DNA of 37,599 nucleotides, taken from positions 1 through 37,599 of the forward strand of contig JAGBEA010000040.1 in assembly GCA_017937195.1 (NCBI GenBank), given 5' to 3'. The stretch comes from Oscillospiraceae bacterium (GTDB lineage: Bacteria > Bacillota > Clostridia > Oscillospirales > Oscillospiraceae). Below the pieces are notes generated by a model. The model did not search any database, was not told the origin of the DNA, and saw only the letters and a list, made by a program, of their open reading frames with translations. This document shows, piece by piece, positions 1 through 7,542 of this stretch (positions are counted from its first letter, which is position 1; the number at the start of each line of letters is the position of its first letter). A program made the translations under genes and the position numbers.

Positions 1-2
1 TC

Positions 3-95
3 TGCTTTGCTATGCCTAAATACATGAAATCTGCCGTGAAAAGGGCTTGGCCCGATGTCGAATTGGCCCTCAAACGGCTCTGCAACGGACGTTGA
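3..95 (+). CDS. C-terminal fragment of an unidentified ORF, possibly a transposase
   Basis: An open frame runs in from the left edge and stops at TGA 93-95. The last residues visible are basic (ending ALKRLCNGR). I do not recognise the family. A transposase tail is a guess from the edge position and from the possible IS start at the other end of the window. The fragment is too short to assign. Confidence 0.3.
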   Translation, partial: CFAMPKYMKSAVKRAWPDVELALKRLCNGR

Positions 96-122
96 GTGCG
101 CAAGGTGATACTTTATATGACC

Positions 123-151
123 TTCACTTTTTCATTCAACGTTGCTATAAG
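123..151 (+). promoter_or_regulatory. possible sigma-A promoter of the 31-aa ORF
   Basis: TTCACT (123-128) and TATAAG (146-151) are separated by 17 bp. Transcription would start near 158, just ahead of the G-rich ribosome site of the small ORF. The -35 is weak, so the call is tentative. Confidence 0.35.
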
Positions 152-172
152 CTGTGAAGGGGGGTGTGAAGA

Positions 173-268
173 ATGGAAAGACTGATCAGGGCGATCCTTG
201 AGCTGATTGAGAAGTGCGAAACCATTGAGGAGTTGCGGGAAAGTGTGAAGCGCGTTATGGGCGAATAA
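173..268 (+). CDS. small hypothetical protein, 31 aa
   Basis: ATG at 173 follows a strong purine-rich ribosome site (AAGGGGGG, about 8 nt upstream). The 31-residue product is amphipathic and highly charged (MERLIRAILELIEKC, then ETIEELRESVKRVMGE), predicted as a single soluble helix with no membrane segment. I do not recognise it. It lies next to a possible transposase tail and upstream of a short promoter-terminator unit, so it may belong to a mobile element. A type I toxin seems less likely because it lacks the usual hydrophobic span. Confidence 0.42.
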   Translation: MERLIRAILELIEKCETIEELRESVKRVMGE

Positions 269-276
269 ATGCGCAG

Positions 277-305
277 TTTACTTTTGCGAAATTGTGTGGT
301 ATAAT
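277..305 (+). promoter_or_regulatory. sigma-A promoter of a short transcript
   Basis: TTTACT (277-282) and a perfect TATAAT (300-305) are separated by 17 bp. The predicted start is near 312. No convincing coding sequence follows before the hairpin at 363-392. Confidence 0.6.
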
Positions 306-311
306 CAGTAA

Positions 312-397
312 ACAAGGGGCGATGACCTCAAGCCAGCTCTTTATAGGGAATTCCTTTCATTGGAAACCGTCACTGTCCAGAGTGGCGGTTTCTGCTC
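312..397 (+). ncRNA. candidate short RNA ending in a hairpin
   Basis: The unit runs from the promoter at 277-305 to a 12-bp hairpin (GAAACCGTCACT at 363-374 with AGTGGCGGTTTC at 381-392, one G-T pair). The hairpin is followed by a moderately U-rich tail but no clean U-run. The approximately 85-nt product has no good ribosome site or ORF. It may be an independent small RNA or an antisense-type regulator from a mobile element. Confidence 0.35.
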
Positions 398-446
398 TTG
401 ATATCGAAAAACATTTAATACTTTTGTAATAAAATCTTGCGAACTT

Positions 447-474
447 TTGTAACAACCCCTTGGTAGTCTATACT
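447..474 (+). promoter_or_regulatory. possible promoter with two upstream direct repeats
   Basis: TTGTAA (447-452) and TATACT (469-474) are 16 bp apart. The 10-mer ACTTTTGTAA occurs at 420-429 and again at 443-452, 23 bp apart (about two helical turns). Such spacing could be a regulator site. Transcription would begin near 481, upstream of the terminator at 514-556. Confidence 0.35.
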
Positions 475-513
475 CGCAAGAGATAAAACTTTTTTCATCA
501 ATCTTCCTACCAT

Positions 514-556
514 ATAAAGCGGAGAACCATCGCCCGGTTCTCCGCTTTATGGTTTT
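514..556 (+). terminator. intrinsic terminator upstream of spoIID
   Basis: A perfect 15-bp stem (514-528 with 536-550) with a 7-nt loop is followed by GGTTTTT. It isolates spoIID from upstream transcription, and would end any transcript starting near 481 after about 75 nt. Confidence 0.8.
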
Positions 557-583
557 TCTGAGGTCTTTTCCGGACAACCCTGC

Positions 584-591
584 CATACAAT
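584..591 (+). promoter_or_regulatory. SigmaE-type -10 element of spoIID
   Basis: CATACAAT at 584-591 matches the sporulation SigmaE -10 consensus CATACAnT. It lies 28 bp before the spoIID start and just downstream of the terminator. The -35 region is not a clear match. In Bacillus subtilis spoIID is SigmaE-dependent, which supports the assignment. Confidence 0.55.
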
Positions 592-618
592 GGTGGAAAA
601 AGGGCAGGAGATGATGCA

Positions 619-1587
619 ATGAAAGCTTGTATTGCCGCGTCAGTGCTGTTGATGGTGCTGCTGTTCGGTGTGCCGTGGCTGCGCTATGCGCCGGAAAAGG
701 GGCAGGAGGAGGTGCCGCAGCCGCTGTCCGCCGCGGCGGATGTGATCCGGGTGTGGGACGGCGAAAAGACACTGGAGATGACGATGGAGGAGTATCTGCC
801 CGGTGTGGTGCGGGGCGAGATGCCCGCCTCCTTCGAGATGGAGGCGCTGAAGGCGCAGGCGGTGGCGGAGCGCACCTATATCTACTATAAAATGGCCGAC
901 GGTGGAAAACCCAATCACCCCGATGCCAATGTGTGCATGTCCAGCGCCTGCTGCAGCGCCTACACCTCCGCCGAGACCGCCGCAGCCAAGTGGGGCAGCC
1001 GCGCCGCGGAGTACGAATCGCGCATCCAAAAGGCGGTGCAGGAGACGGCGGGGCAGGTGATGCTCTACGGCGGCGAGCCCATTTTTGCCGCGTTCCACTC
1101 CTCATCCGACGGCGTCACTGCCAATTCGGGGGATGTGTGGGTGTCCGATCTGCCCTATCTTGCCAGCGTGGCAAGCCCCGAGGGGGCGGACAATGTGCCC
1201 AATTACTACAGTACGGTCACATTCAGCGCCGAGGAGTTTCAGCAGAAGTTCAAAGCCGCCCACGCCGAGGCGGTGTTCGGCGAGGATCCGCAGGGTTGGA
1301 TCACCGACCCCGTGCGCAACCGCTCCGATCGGGTGGAGACCGTCACCATCGGCGGCGTCACCGTGGAGGGTACGGAGGTGCGCTCGATTTTTGCGCTGCG
1401 CAGCGCTTCTTTCACCGCCGAAGCCACCGCCGATAGTGTCACCTTCCGTGTCACCGGTTACGGGCACGGCGTGGGGATGAGTCAGTATGGCGCCAATGAG
1501 CTGGCGCGGCAGGGAAAGACATGGCAGGAGATCCTGCACTGGTACTACACCGGCATCAGCATCGAAAGCTATGTACAAACAAGATGA
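619..1587 (+). CDS. spoIID: stage II sporulation protein D (lytic transglycosylase), 322 aa
   Basis: SpoIID cleaves septal and forespore peptidoglycan glycan strands during engulfment, working with SpoIIM and SpoIIP at the mother-cell membrane. The protein begins with a short signal-anchor (residues about 3-22), followed by the SpoIID/LytB domain. Recognisable motifs are YLPGVVRGEMPASFEMEALK, which contains the conserved acidic residue of the active site, and the C-terminal GHGVGMSQYGANELA. The length fits the family. The start at 619 follows GGGCAGGAG. The gene stands alone, between a terminator and a two-component operon. The SigmaE-like -10 upstream suggests mother-cell expression and indicates that the organism sporulates or descends from spore formers. 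Confidence 0.93.
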   Translation: MKACIAASVLLMVLLFGVPWLRYAPEKGQEEVPQPLSAAADVIRVWDGEKTLEMTMEEYLPGVVRGEMPASFEMEALKAQAVAERTYIYYKMADGGKPNHPDANVCMSSACCSAYTSAETAAAKWGSRAAEYESRIQKAVQETAGQVMLYGGEPIFAAFHSSSDGVTANSGDVWVSDLPYLASVASPEGADNVPNYYSTVTFSAEEFQQKFKAAHAEAVFGEDPQGWITDPVRNRSDRVETVTIGGVTVEGTEVRSIFALRSASFTAEATADSVTFRVTGYGHGVGMSQYGANELARQGKTWQEILHWYYTGISIESYVQTR

Positions 1588-1614
1588 ACTGTGATATGAT
1601 CGTTTTACCGCAAG

Positions 1615-1656
1615 TTTACAAAATGTTTAGGAAAAAACTGCAAAAACGGCTATAAT
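1615..1656 (+). promoter_or_regulatory. promoter of the two-component operon with PhoP-like boxes
   Basis: A perfect TATAAT lies at 1651-1656, but no consensus -35 sits at the right distance. Upstream are two similar hexamers, TTTACA (1615-1620) and TTTAGG (1626-1631), with an 11-bp period. This resembles direct-repeat boxes bound by OmpR/PhoB-type regulators. Autoregulation by the downstream response regulator is an inference. Confidence 0.4.
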
Positions 1657-1703
1657 ACCAATGAAACCATATTGATAAAAATACATAAGTGGGAGGTCGA
1701 GCC

Positions 1704-2384
1704 ATGGCACGCAATATTTTGGTCGTGGAAGATGATCGTAATATATCGGATCTGATCCGGATGTATCTGGAAAAGGAAGGCTTTGAGGTCCGCATCGCCT
1801 ATGACGGCGGCAAGGCGGTGGAGGAATTTGACAAACAGCAGCCTGATCTGGTGCTGCTGGACATTATGCTGCCGGTGATGGATGGCTGGGGCGTGTGCGC
1901 CCGCATCCGCGAGAAGGCAAAAACGCCCATCATTATGCTGACGGCGAAAAGCGAGGTCAACGACCGCATCACCGGTCTGGAGATGGGCGCGGACGACTAT
2001 TTGGTCAAGCCCTTTGAGATGAAGGAGCTGATGGCGCGCATCAACGCGGTGCTGCGCCGCACTGAGATCCCCGACGACACCAAGAAGAAACTGACCTTCG
2101 ACAAGCTGGTGATCAATCTGGACAGCTATGAGCTGACGGTGAACGGCGTCAAGGTGGACACGCCCCCCAAAGAGCTGGAGCTGCTGTACCATCTGGCGTC
2201 TACCCCCAACCGTGTGTACACCCGCAATCAGCTGCTGGACGAGGTGTGGGGCTTCGACTATTTCGGCGATTCCCGCACGGTGGATGTGCACATCAAACGC
2301 CTGCGCGAAAAGGTGGAGAATGTGTCCGAGCAGTGGGAGCTGAAGACCGTTTGGGGCGTAGGCTACAAGTTTGAAGTGAAGTAA
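1704..2384 (+). CDS. OmpR/PhoB-type response regulator, 226 aa
   Basis: This is a DNA-binding response regulator. Receiver domain residues 4-115 carry the acidic pair D10/D11, the phospho-acceptor D53 (VLLDIMLPVMDG), T80 and K102 (VKPF). The C-terminal winged helix (about 125-225) ends with the typical TVDVHIKRLREK and WGVGYKF motifs. I chose ATG 1704 because GGGAGGTC lies 7 nt upstream; a GTG at 1689 would place the start inside that site. The stop overlaps the kinase start by one base (TAATG), so the pair is translationally coupled. The sub-family (PhoP, WalR or CssR-like) cannot be fixed from sequence alone. Confidence 0.93.
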   Translation: MARNILVVEDDRNISDLIRMYLEKEGFEVRIAYDGGKAVEEFDKQQPDLVLLDIMLPVMDGWGVCARIREKAKTPIIMLTAKSEVNDRITGLEMGADDYLVKPFEMKELMARINAVLRRTEIPDDTKKKLTFDKLVINLDSYELTVNGVKVDTPPKELELLYHLASTPNRVYTRNQLLDEVWGFDYFGDSRTVDVHIKRLREKVENVSEQWELKTVWGVGYKFEVK

Positions 2385-3844
2385 TGAAGAAGATCAAACG
2401 AAGATACAACAGTATGTACTGGCAGCAGTTCTTCCTCACCTCGGGGCTGGTGCTGCTGACGCTGGTGCTGTTGGGCGTATCCTTCTTCGCGCTGAGCCAT
2501 CACCACACGATGACGGAAAAGCGCAGCGAAATGAAGACCCGTGCTGAGCTGGTGGCCCGCTTTTCGCTGGAGTATATGAAGGGTGAGTCGGGCAGCGATG
2601 TACAGGAGGATCTGCGCAATCTGGCGGGCGTTGCCACGCTGATGTCGGATGTGAATTTCCTCATCTGCAACGAGTATGGGCAGGTGATGCTGACCACCGA
2701 TGAGCGTTTGGTGGGCAAGGCTGTGACGCTGCCCGGTGAGATGGTCTCCTCTGTGCTGAATAAAGGCGTGTATGAGGGTATGGGCAAGGCCGGCATCTAT
2801 GAGCAAAAGCAGGTGCTGGTGGCTGTTCCCGTGGTGGACGGCGGCAAGACGGTGGGCATCGTGGTGGCTGTAATGGACGCCGCGGAGCTGATGGAGATGT
2901 GGAACTCCTTCTTGGGACTGTTTCTGATGACAGCCGCCATCGTCATGACGGTGGCGTTCGTTACCTCCTCGCTGATCTCCATGCGCCAGCTGCAGCCCAT
3001 CCGTGAGATGGTGCAGGCCACCCGCGCCTATGGCGCAGGCAATTTTGATACCCGTATCTGCACCGCCGACCTCACCGATGAGATCGGCGAGCTGGCGCTG
3101 TCGTTCAACAATATGGCAGATTCGCTGGCAGAAACGGAGCGTCAGCGCAGTGACTTTATCGCCAACATCTCCCACGAGCTGAAAACGCCTATGACCACCA
3201 TCGCCGGTTATACCGACGGCATTCTGGACGGCACGATCCCGCCTGCCAAGGAGCGGCAGTATCTGCAGATCATCTCCGATGAGAGCCGCCGCCTCAGCCG
3301 TCTGGTGCGCCGGATGCTGGACATCTCCCAGATCCAGTCGCTGGGTATCAAGCATAATTCCTTCGACCTTTGCGAAAGTATGCGCCTGTCCCTTTTGAGT
3401 ATGGAGCAGCGCATTTTGCAGCGTGAGCTGGATGTGGATGCCCAGATCCCCGACGATTCGGTGCTGGTGCTGGGCGACAACGATCTCATTACGCAGGTGA
3501 TCTACAACCTGCTGGAGAATGCCACCAAATTCGCCGCTCCCGGCTCCACGCTGCATCTGGGGCTGGAATGCGGTGCGGAAAAGGCGGTGGTCACCGTGCG
3601 CAATCAGGGTATGACCATCGAGCCGGAGGAGATCCCACTGCTGTTTGAGCGGTTCCACAAGTCGGACAAGTCCCGCAGCGCCGATAAGGACGGCTACGGA
3701 TTGGGTCTGTATGTGGTGAAGACCATTCTCGACCAGCATAAAGAGAGTATTACCGTGACCAGTGAGGACGGCGTGACCGCCTTCAGCTTTACCATACAGC
3801 TGGCGCACCCCCTTACGCTGACGGAAACGGATAAAAAGCATTGA
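2384..3844 (+). CDS. membrane sensor histidine kinase, 486 aa
   Basis: The kinase partners the upstream regulator. TM1 is at about 16-37, an extracytoplasmic sensor at 38-175, TM2 at about 176-199, and HAMP at about 200-250. HisKA carries the phosphorylated H264 (NISHELKTPM). The HATPase domain has the N-box NLLENATKF (375-383) and the G-box DGYGLGLYVVK (about 436-446). All key residues are present. The sensor of about 140 residues contains a Cache/PAS-like segment (CNEYGQVMLTTDERLVGK) that also occurs in PhoR- and WalK-like kinases. The gene starts inside the regulator stop, and htrA follows 11 bp after its end. This suggests sensing of envelope or secretion stress, though the ligand is unknown. 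Confidence 0.93.
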   Translation: MKKIKRRYNSMYWQQFFLTSGLVLLTLVLLGVSFFALSHHHTMTEKRSEMKTRAELVARFSLEYMKGESGSDVQEDLRNLAGVATLMSDVNFLICNEYGQVMLTTDERLVGKAVTLPGEMVSSVLNKGVYEGMGKAGIYEQKQVLVAVPVVDGGKTVGIVVAVMDAAELMEMWNSFLGLFLMTAAIVMTVAFVTSSLISMRQLQPIREMVQATRAYGAGNFDTRICTADLTDEIGELALSFNNMADSLAETERQRSDFIANISHELKTPMTTIAGYTDGILDGTIPPAKERQYLQIISDESRRLSRLVRRMLDISQIQSLGIKHNSFDLCESMRLSLLSMEQRILQRELDVDAQIPDDSVLVLGDNDLITQVIYNLLENATKFAAPGSTLHLGLECGAEKAVVTVRNQGMTIEPEEIPLLFERFHKSDKSRSADKDGYGLGLYVVKTILDQHKESITVTSEDGVTAFSFTIQLAHPLTLTETDKKH

Positions 3845-3855
3845 GAGGAAACCCT

Positions 3856-5166
3856 ATGTTAGAAGAGAGAAATGAGGAGTTGACCCAACAGACGCGGGAG
3901 GTTGTGCTGTGGTACACACCCCGCCGCCGCGAGGGTGACGAGGTGGTCAGCTACTATGTGCAGCCAAAGTCGATGCCGGGCAAGGTGCGCCGCGCCGCTG
4001 CGCCTGCCGCGCCGAAAAAACGCAGCCGCCGCGGTCTGTGGATCTTTTTGAGCTGTATGGCGCTGGTGCTGGTGACAGTAGTGCTCGCCGCTATCTTTGC
4101 CCCTGATAAGAGCCACCGCCCCGACGACGGGCAGCTGCCCGATGGGGAGGGCGCCAGCAATATTATCGATATTTTTGATACGGCCAAGACCACCATCCCC
4201 ACCTACGAGGGGGATGAGAATGTTCGGCTGGAGATCCGCACCTCCCGGGGGCCTCAGCTGACAGCGCAGCAGGTCTATGCTGCGGTAAATCCCAGCACCG
4301 TTACGGTGGTGGCGGTGGAGAGTAAGGATAAGGCTTCGGTGGGCACCGGCATCATTATGACCTCCGACGGCTACATCATCACCAACGCCCACGTGATCGC
4401 CGGTGCGTCCTCGTGCTGGATCGCGCTGGACACCGGTGTGACCTACGATGCGCTGCTGGTGGGCTACGATGAAAAGCAGGATCTGGCGGTGCTGAAGGCG
4501 GTGGATGCGTCCGATCTGCCGGCGGCGGAGTTCGGCGATTCTGACCGTATGGTGGTGGGCGATACCGCCTATGCCATCGGTAATCCTCTGGGGCTGGAGC
4601 TGCGCGGCACCATGACCGACGGCATCATCTCCGCGGTGAACCGCGCGGTGGAGCTCAGCGGCAATACTATGACGCTGCTGCAGACTACGGCTGCCCTGAA
4701 TAACGGCAACTCCGGCGGCCCGCTGATCAACGCCTACGGGCAGGTGATCGGCATCAATGTGATGAAGATGAGCAACACCGATATGCTGTATGAGGCGTCG
4801 GTGGAGGGCTTGGGCTTTGCCCTGCCCATCAGTGATATGTACTATGTGGTCAACGACCTGATCGCCGTGGGCGAGTTCCGCGGCACGCCCGTGCTGGGCA
4901 TCACCGTGCAGACACTGGCGGTGGAGGGCGGCGGCACCGCGGTGGTGGTCTATACCGTCACCAAGGGCAGCGGCGCCGACAAGGCAGGGCTGCAGTCCGG
5001 CGACGTCATCCTTGCTGTGAACGGCGAGGAGGTGTCGATCACCGATGATCTGCTGATCCTGCGCCGCGGCTACGGTATCGGCGATGAGATGCCGCTGACC
5101 GTGCAGCGGGGCGATCAGGTGATGGATGTGACCGTCACCCTCGGCTCGGACAAGGATCTGGATTAA
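3856..5166 (+). CDS. htrA: HtrA/DegP-family membrane serine protease with PDZ domain, 436 aa
   Basis: This trypsin-like protease degrades or refolds misfolded exported proteins at the outer face of the membrane. It has a cytoplasmic N-terminus of about 58 residues, one TM (about 61-82), a Ser/Asp/Pro-rich linker, a protease domain (about 135-310) and a C-terminal PDZ (about 340-430). The catalytic triad is complete: H179 (TNAHV), D209 (KQDLAVL) and S286 (GNSGGP). ATG 3856 is chosen over TTG 3841 because GAGAGG lies just before it and TTG 3841 falls within the kinase stop region. The order regulator-kinase-HtrA recalls CssRS-HtrA and WalRK-linked HtrA, so HtrA is a probable regulon member. Confidence 0.93.
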   Translation: MLEERNEELTQQTREVVLWYTPRRREGDEVVSYYVQPKSMPGKVRRAAAPAAPKKRSRRGLWIFLSCMALVLVTVVLAAIFAPDKSHRPDDGQLPDGEGASNIIDIFDTAKTTIPTYEGDENVRLEIRTSRGPQLTAQQVYAAVNPSTVTVVAVESKDKASVGTGIIMTSDGYIITNAHVIAGASSCWIALDTGVTYDALLVGYDEKQDLAVLKAVDASDLPAAEFGDSDRMVVGDTAYAIGNPLGLELRGTMTDGIISAVNRAVELSGNTMTLLQTTAALNNGNSGGPLINAYGQVIGINVMKMSNTDMLYEASVEGLGFALPISDMYYVVNDLIAVGEFRGTPVLGITVQTLAVEGGGTAVVVYTVTKGSGADKAGLQSGDVILAVNGEEVSITDDLLILRRGYGIGDEMPLTVQRGDQVMDVTVTLGSDKDLD

Positions 5167-5175
5167 ACGCTTGCA

Positions 5176-5216
5176 AGACCGCACGGCGGACAGCTGTGCG
5201 GTCTGCTGCGGTTTTT
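5176..5216 (+). terminator. terminator after htrA
   Basis: A 9-bp stem (AGACCGCAC 5176-5184 with GTGCGGTCT 5196-5204) is followed by GCTGCGGTTTTT. It lies 9 bp after the htrA stop and ends the two-component operon. Confidence 0.65.
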
Positions 5217-5235
5217 GTAAAGCAGGAGGCATACT

Positions 5236-7140
5236 ATGCAATTTCTTTATTGGCTGGAGGGGATCCGGAATCCAGTGCTGGACGGAGTCTTCTCTCTTAT
5301 CACCCATCTGGGCAGCGAAACACTGTTCATCGCTATCGCCATCGTGGTGTTCTGGTGTGTGGGCAAAAAGCAGGGCTACTACCTGATGACGGTGGGCTTT
5401 TTCGGCACGCTGGTCAATCAGTTTCTCAAGCTGATGTTCCGCATCCCCCGTCCGTGGGTGCGTGACCCGTCCTTCACCATTGTGGAGTCGGCGCGTGAGG
5501 GCGCAACGGGCTACTCGTTCCCCAGCGGACACACCCAGAACGCGGTGTCCATTCTGGGCTGCCCTGCCCGCTTCAGTAAGAATAAGCTGCTGCGCATCGT
5601 GTGCGTGGTGCTGATTCTGCTGACGGGACTTTCCCGTATGTATCTGGGTGTACATACCCCATCTGATGTGGGGGTATCTCTGTTGGTGGGTGCGTTCCTC
5701 GTGTTTGTTTTCTACCCCTTCTTTGAGCGGGGCGAGGAAAAGCCGCTGCGGATGTACACGGCGATGGGCGCGTTGGCAGCGTTCGCGCTGCTGTATGTGC
5801 TGTTTGTGGAATTGCACGCGTGGCCTGCCAACATTGATGAGCACAATCTGGCATCGGGTATCAAGAATGGCTACTTGGTGCTGGGCTGCAGCTGCGGTAT
5901 GCTGCTCTCCTGCGTGATCGAGCGCAGATACATCCGTTTTGAGGTGAAAGCGCCTCTCGCTGCCCAGATCGCCAAGGTGGTGCTGGGTCTTGGCCTGGTG
6001 CTGGGGCTGAAGGCGGGGCTGAAGCCGGTGTGTGTCGCCATCTGCGGCGGACACGCCTGCGCCACCGCACTGCGCTACTTTTTGCTGGTGCTGTTTGCCG
6101 CCTGCGTATGGCCGCTGACCTTCGGGTGGTTTGCCAAGGGCTGCCCGATGAAAAAATGGGTCAAAAAGGCGCTGATCGTCATGGCGTGTGTGGTGCTTTC
6201 GCTGGCGCTGCTGGCGGGCTATCTCTTCTGGGAGGTCACCCGCGACACCAAGCGCGCGCCTATCGCCACCGATAATGCGGAAAACAATCTCATTACCCCC
6301 TTGGGTGTGACTATGCTGTCCGGTCACCGCGCCGGCGGCGGTATTGCACCGGAAAATACACTGATGGCGCTGAAAAACTGCGTGGAGAGCGACAAATATC
6401 AGCTGGACATCTTTGAATTTGACATCCACCTCACCTCCGACGGCGTGCCGGTGCTGATCCACGACGGCACGCTGGATCGCACCAGTGATGCTGCCACGGT
6501 GTTCGGCGCGGAGGGCGTGAAGGTGGGGGACAAGACCTTTGAGCAGCTCAAGCAGCTGAATATGGGCGCCAAATTCGTGTCCGACAGCGGGGAGGCTCCC
6601 TTTGCCGCCCTCGGCGGCGAGGCGGTGCCGGATGATCTGCGTATCATCAGCCTCGGCGAGGCGCTGACCTATCTGGAGAGCAGCGGCAGCTACCACTACA
6701 TCATTGAAATCAAGAACGGCGGTGAGGTGGGCTATCGCGCTGCCGATATTCTCTACGATACGCTGGTGCAGTTTGATGCGCTGGATCGCACGGTGGTGGG
6801 CACGTTCCACAATGAGATCACCGAATATGTGGACACCACCTATCCCGATATGCTGCGCAGTGCCGGCTTCAACGAGTGCATTGAGTTCTACCTCTGCTCA
6901 CTGGTGAATTGGCCGGTGAAGGAGGGGAAGTTCCCCTTCGTGGCGCTGCAGATCCCCACCACCGACTATACGGTGAATCTGGGCACCAGCCGCGTGATCA
7001 ACTATGCCCATAAGAACAACATCGCCGTGCAGTACTGGACCATCAATGACCCCGACGAAATGGCGCGGCTGCAGTCCATCGGTGCCGATGCCATTATGAC
7101 CGACGTGCCCGATCAGGCGACGATGCTGGTGCAGCCATAA
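5236..7140 (+). CDS. PAP2 membrane phosphatase fused to glycerophosphodiester phosphodiesterase, 634 aa
   Basis: The N-terminal half (1-300) is a multi-pass PAP2/PgpB-like phosphatase. It carries the three family motifs: K65-X6-R72-P73, PSGH with H99, and S133-R134-X5-H140-X3-D144. The C-terminal half (305-634) begins with its own TM (about 311-330) and then a GDPD domain: HR at 364-365, PEN at 372-374, acidic metal ligands E394/D396, and H409 in IHDGTLDRT. Together these could hydrolyse glycerophosphodiesters to glycerol-3-phosphate and dephosphorylate lipid phosphates in membrane lipid turnover. The reading frame is continuous, with no stop between the halves. An internal ATG at 6148 (M305) has AAGGG 7 nt upstream, so the GDPD half may also be made separately. 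The start at 5236 follows AGGAGG. The exact substrates are unknown. Confidence 0.88.
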   Translation: MQFLYWLEGIRNPVLDGVFSLITHLGSETLFIAIAIVVFWCVGKKQGYYLMTVGFFGTLVNQFLKLMFRIPRPWVRDPSFTIVESAREGATGYSFPSGHTQNAVSILGCPARFSKNKLLRIVCVVLILLTGLSRMYLGVHTPSDVGVSLLVGAFLVFVFYPFFERGEEKPLRMYTAMGALAAFALLYVLFVELHAWPANIDEHNLASGIKNGYLVLGCSCGMLLSCVIERRYIRFEVKAPLAAQIAKVVLGLGLVLGLKAGLKPVCVAICGGHACATALRYFLLVLFAACVWPLTFGWFAKGCPMKKWVKKALIVMACVVLSLALLAGYLFWEVTRDTKRAPIATDNAENNLITPLGVTMLSGHRAGGGIAPENTLMALKNCVESDKYQLDIFEFDIHLTSDGVPVLIHDGTLDRTSDAATVFGAEGVKVGDKTFEQLKQLNMGAKFVSDSGEAPFAALGGEAVPDDLRIISLGEALTYLESSGSYHYIIEIKNGGEVGYRAADILYDTLVQFDALDRTVVGTFHNEITEYVDTTYPDMLRSAGFNECIEFYLCSLVNWPVKEGKFPFVALQIPTTDYTVNLGTSRVINYAHKNNIAVQYWTINDPDEMARLQSIGADAIMTDVPDQATMLVQP

Positions 7141-7146
7141 CAGAAG

Positions 7147-7184
7147 AAAAAGTGAGTATTCCGATTGGAATACTCACTTTTTTT
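7147..7184. terminator. bidirectional terminator between the PAP2-GDPD gene and the TauE pair
   Basis: A perfect 12-bp stem (7151-7162 with 7167-7178) with loop GATT has an A-run on the left and a T-run on the right. It serves the convergent genes on both strands. Confidence 0.9.
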
Positions 7185-7542
7185 GTCCCTTGGACTGCCA
7201 AAGAGTTATCACGCCGGCGATAAGCAGATAGACACCGAAGGGCTTGCGCAGCATCGCTGTATCCACTGCCGTTGCCAGCAGCGCGCCTGCCGCCGCGGCG
7301 GCAATGCCCCACGGCGCGGCGGAGCGGATGACCTGCTTGTCCAGCAAGCCGTTTTTGCGGTGGAACAGCAGCCCGATGCCGGCGGTGGGCAGGAAGTACA
7401 GCAGGTTGATGCCCTGCGCTGTCACCTGATCCACGCCGAGGAACAGCGTCATAATAAGCAGCAGCAGTGTGCCGCCGCCTACGCCCCACGCCGAGAGGAT
7501 GCCCGTGCCAAAGCCTACTGCAAGGGGCAGCAAAAAATTCAT
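7174..7542 (-). CDS. TauE/SafE-family permease, second half-size subunit, 122 aa
   Basis: This is a half-length member of the TauE/SafE anion-exporter family, whose usual length is about 250 aa with two inverted repeats of the same fold. The protein begins MNFLLPLAVGFGTGILSAWG and contains the glycine-rich GVGGGTLLL motif of a TauE repeat, with about four predicted TM segments. Its ATG overlaps the stop of the upstream half gene (ATGA at 7542), so the two are translationally coupled and probably form one transporter. It ends 5 residues into the shared terminator (stop at 7174). The substrate (sulfite, sulfonate or other anion) cannot be told. Confidence 0.82.
   Translation of the reverse strand: MNFLLPLAVGFGTGILSAWGVGGGTLLLLIMTLFLGVDQVTAQGINLLYFLPTAGIGLLFHRKNGLLDKQVIRSAAPWGIAAAAAGALLATAVDTAMLRKPFGVYLLIAGVITLWQSKGQKK

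Noticed and set aside
3859..6810. A 983-codon open frame on the minus strand
   Set aside because: It is antisense to htrA and the PAP2-GDPD gene, has a His/Gln-rich composition typical of high-GC antisense frames, and spans a terminator. No domain or ribosome site was seen.
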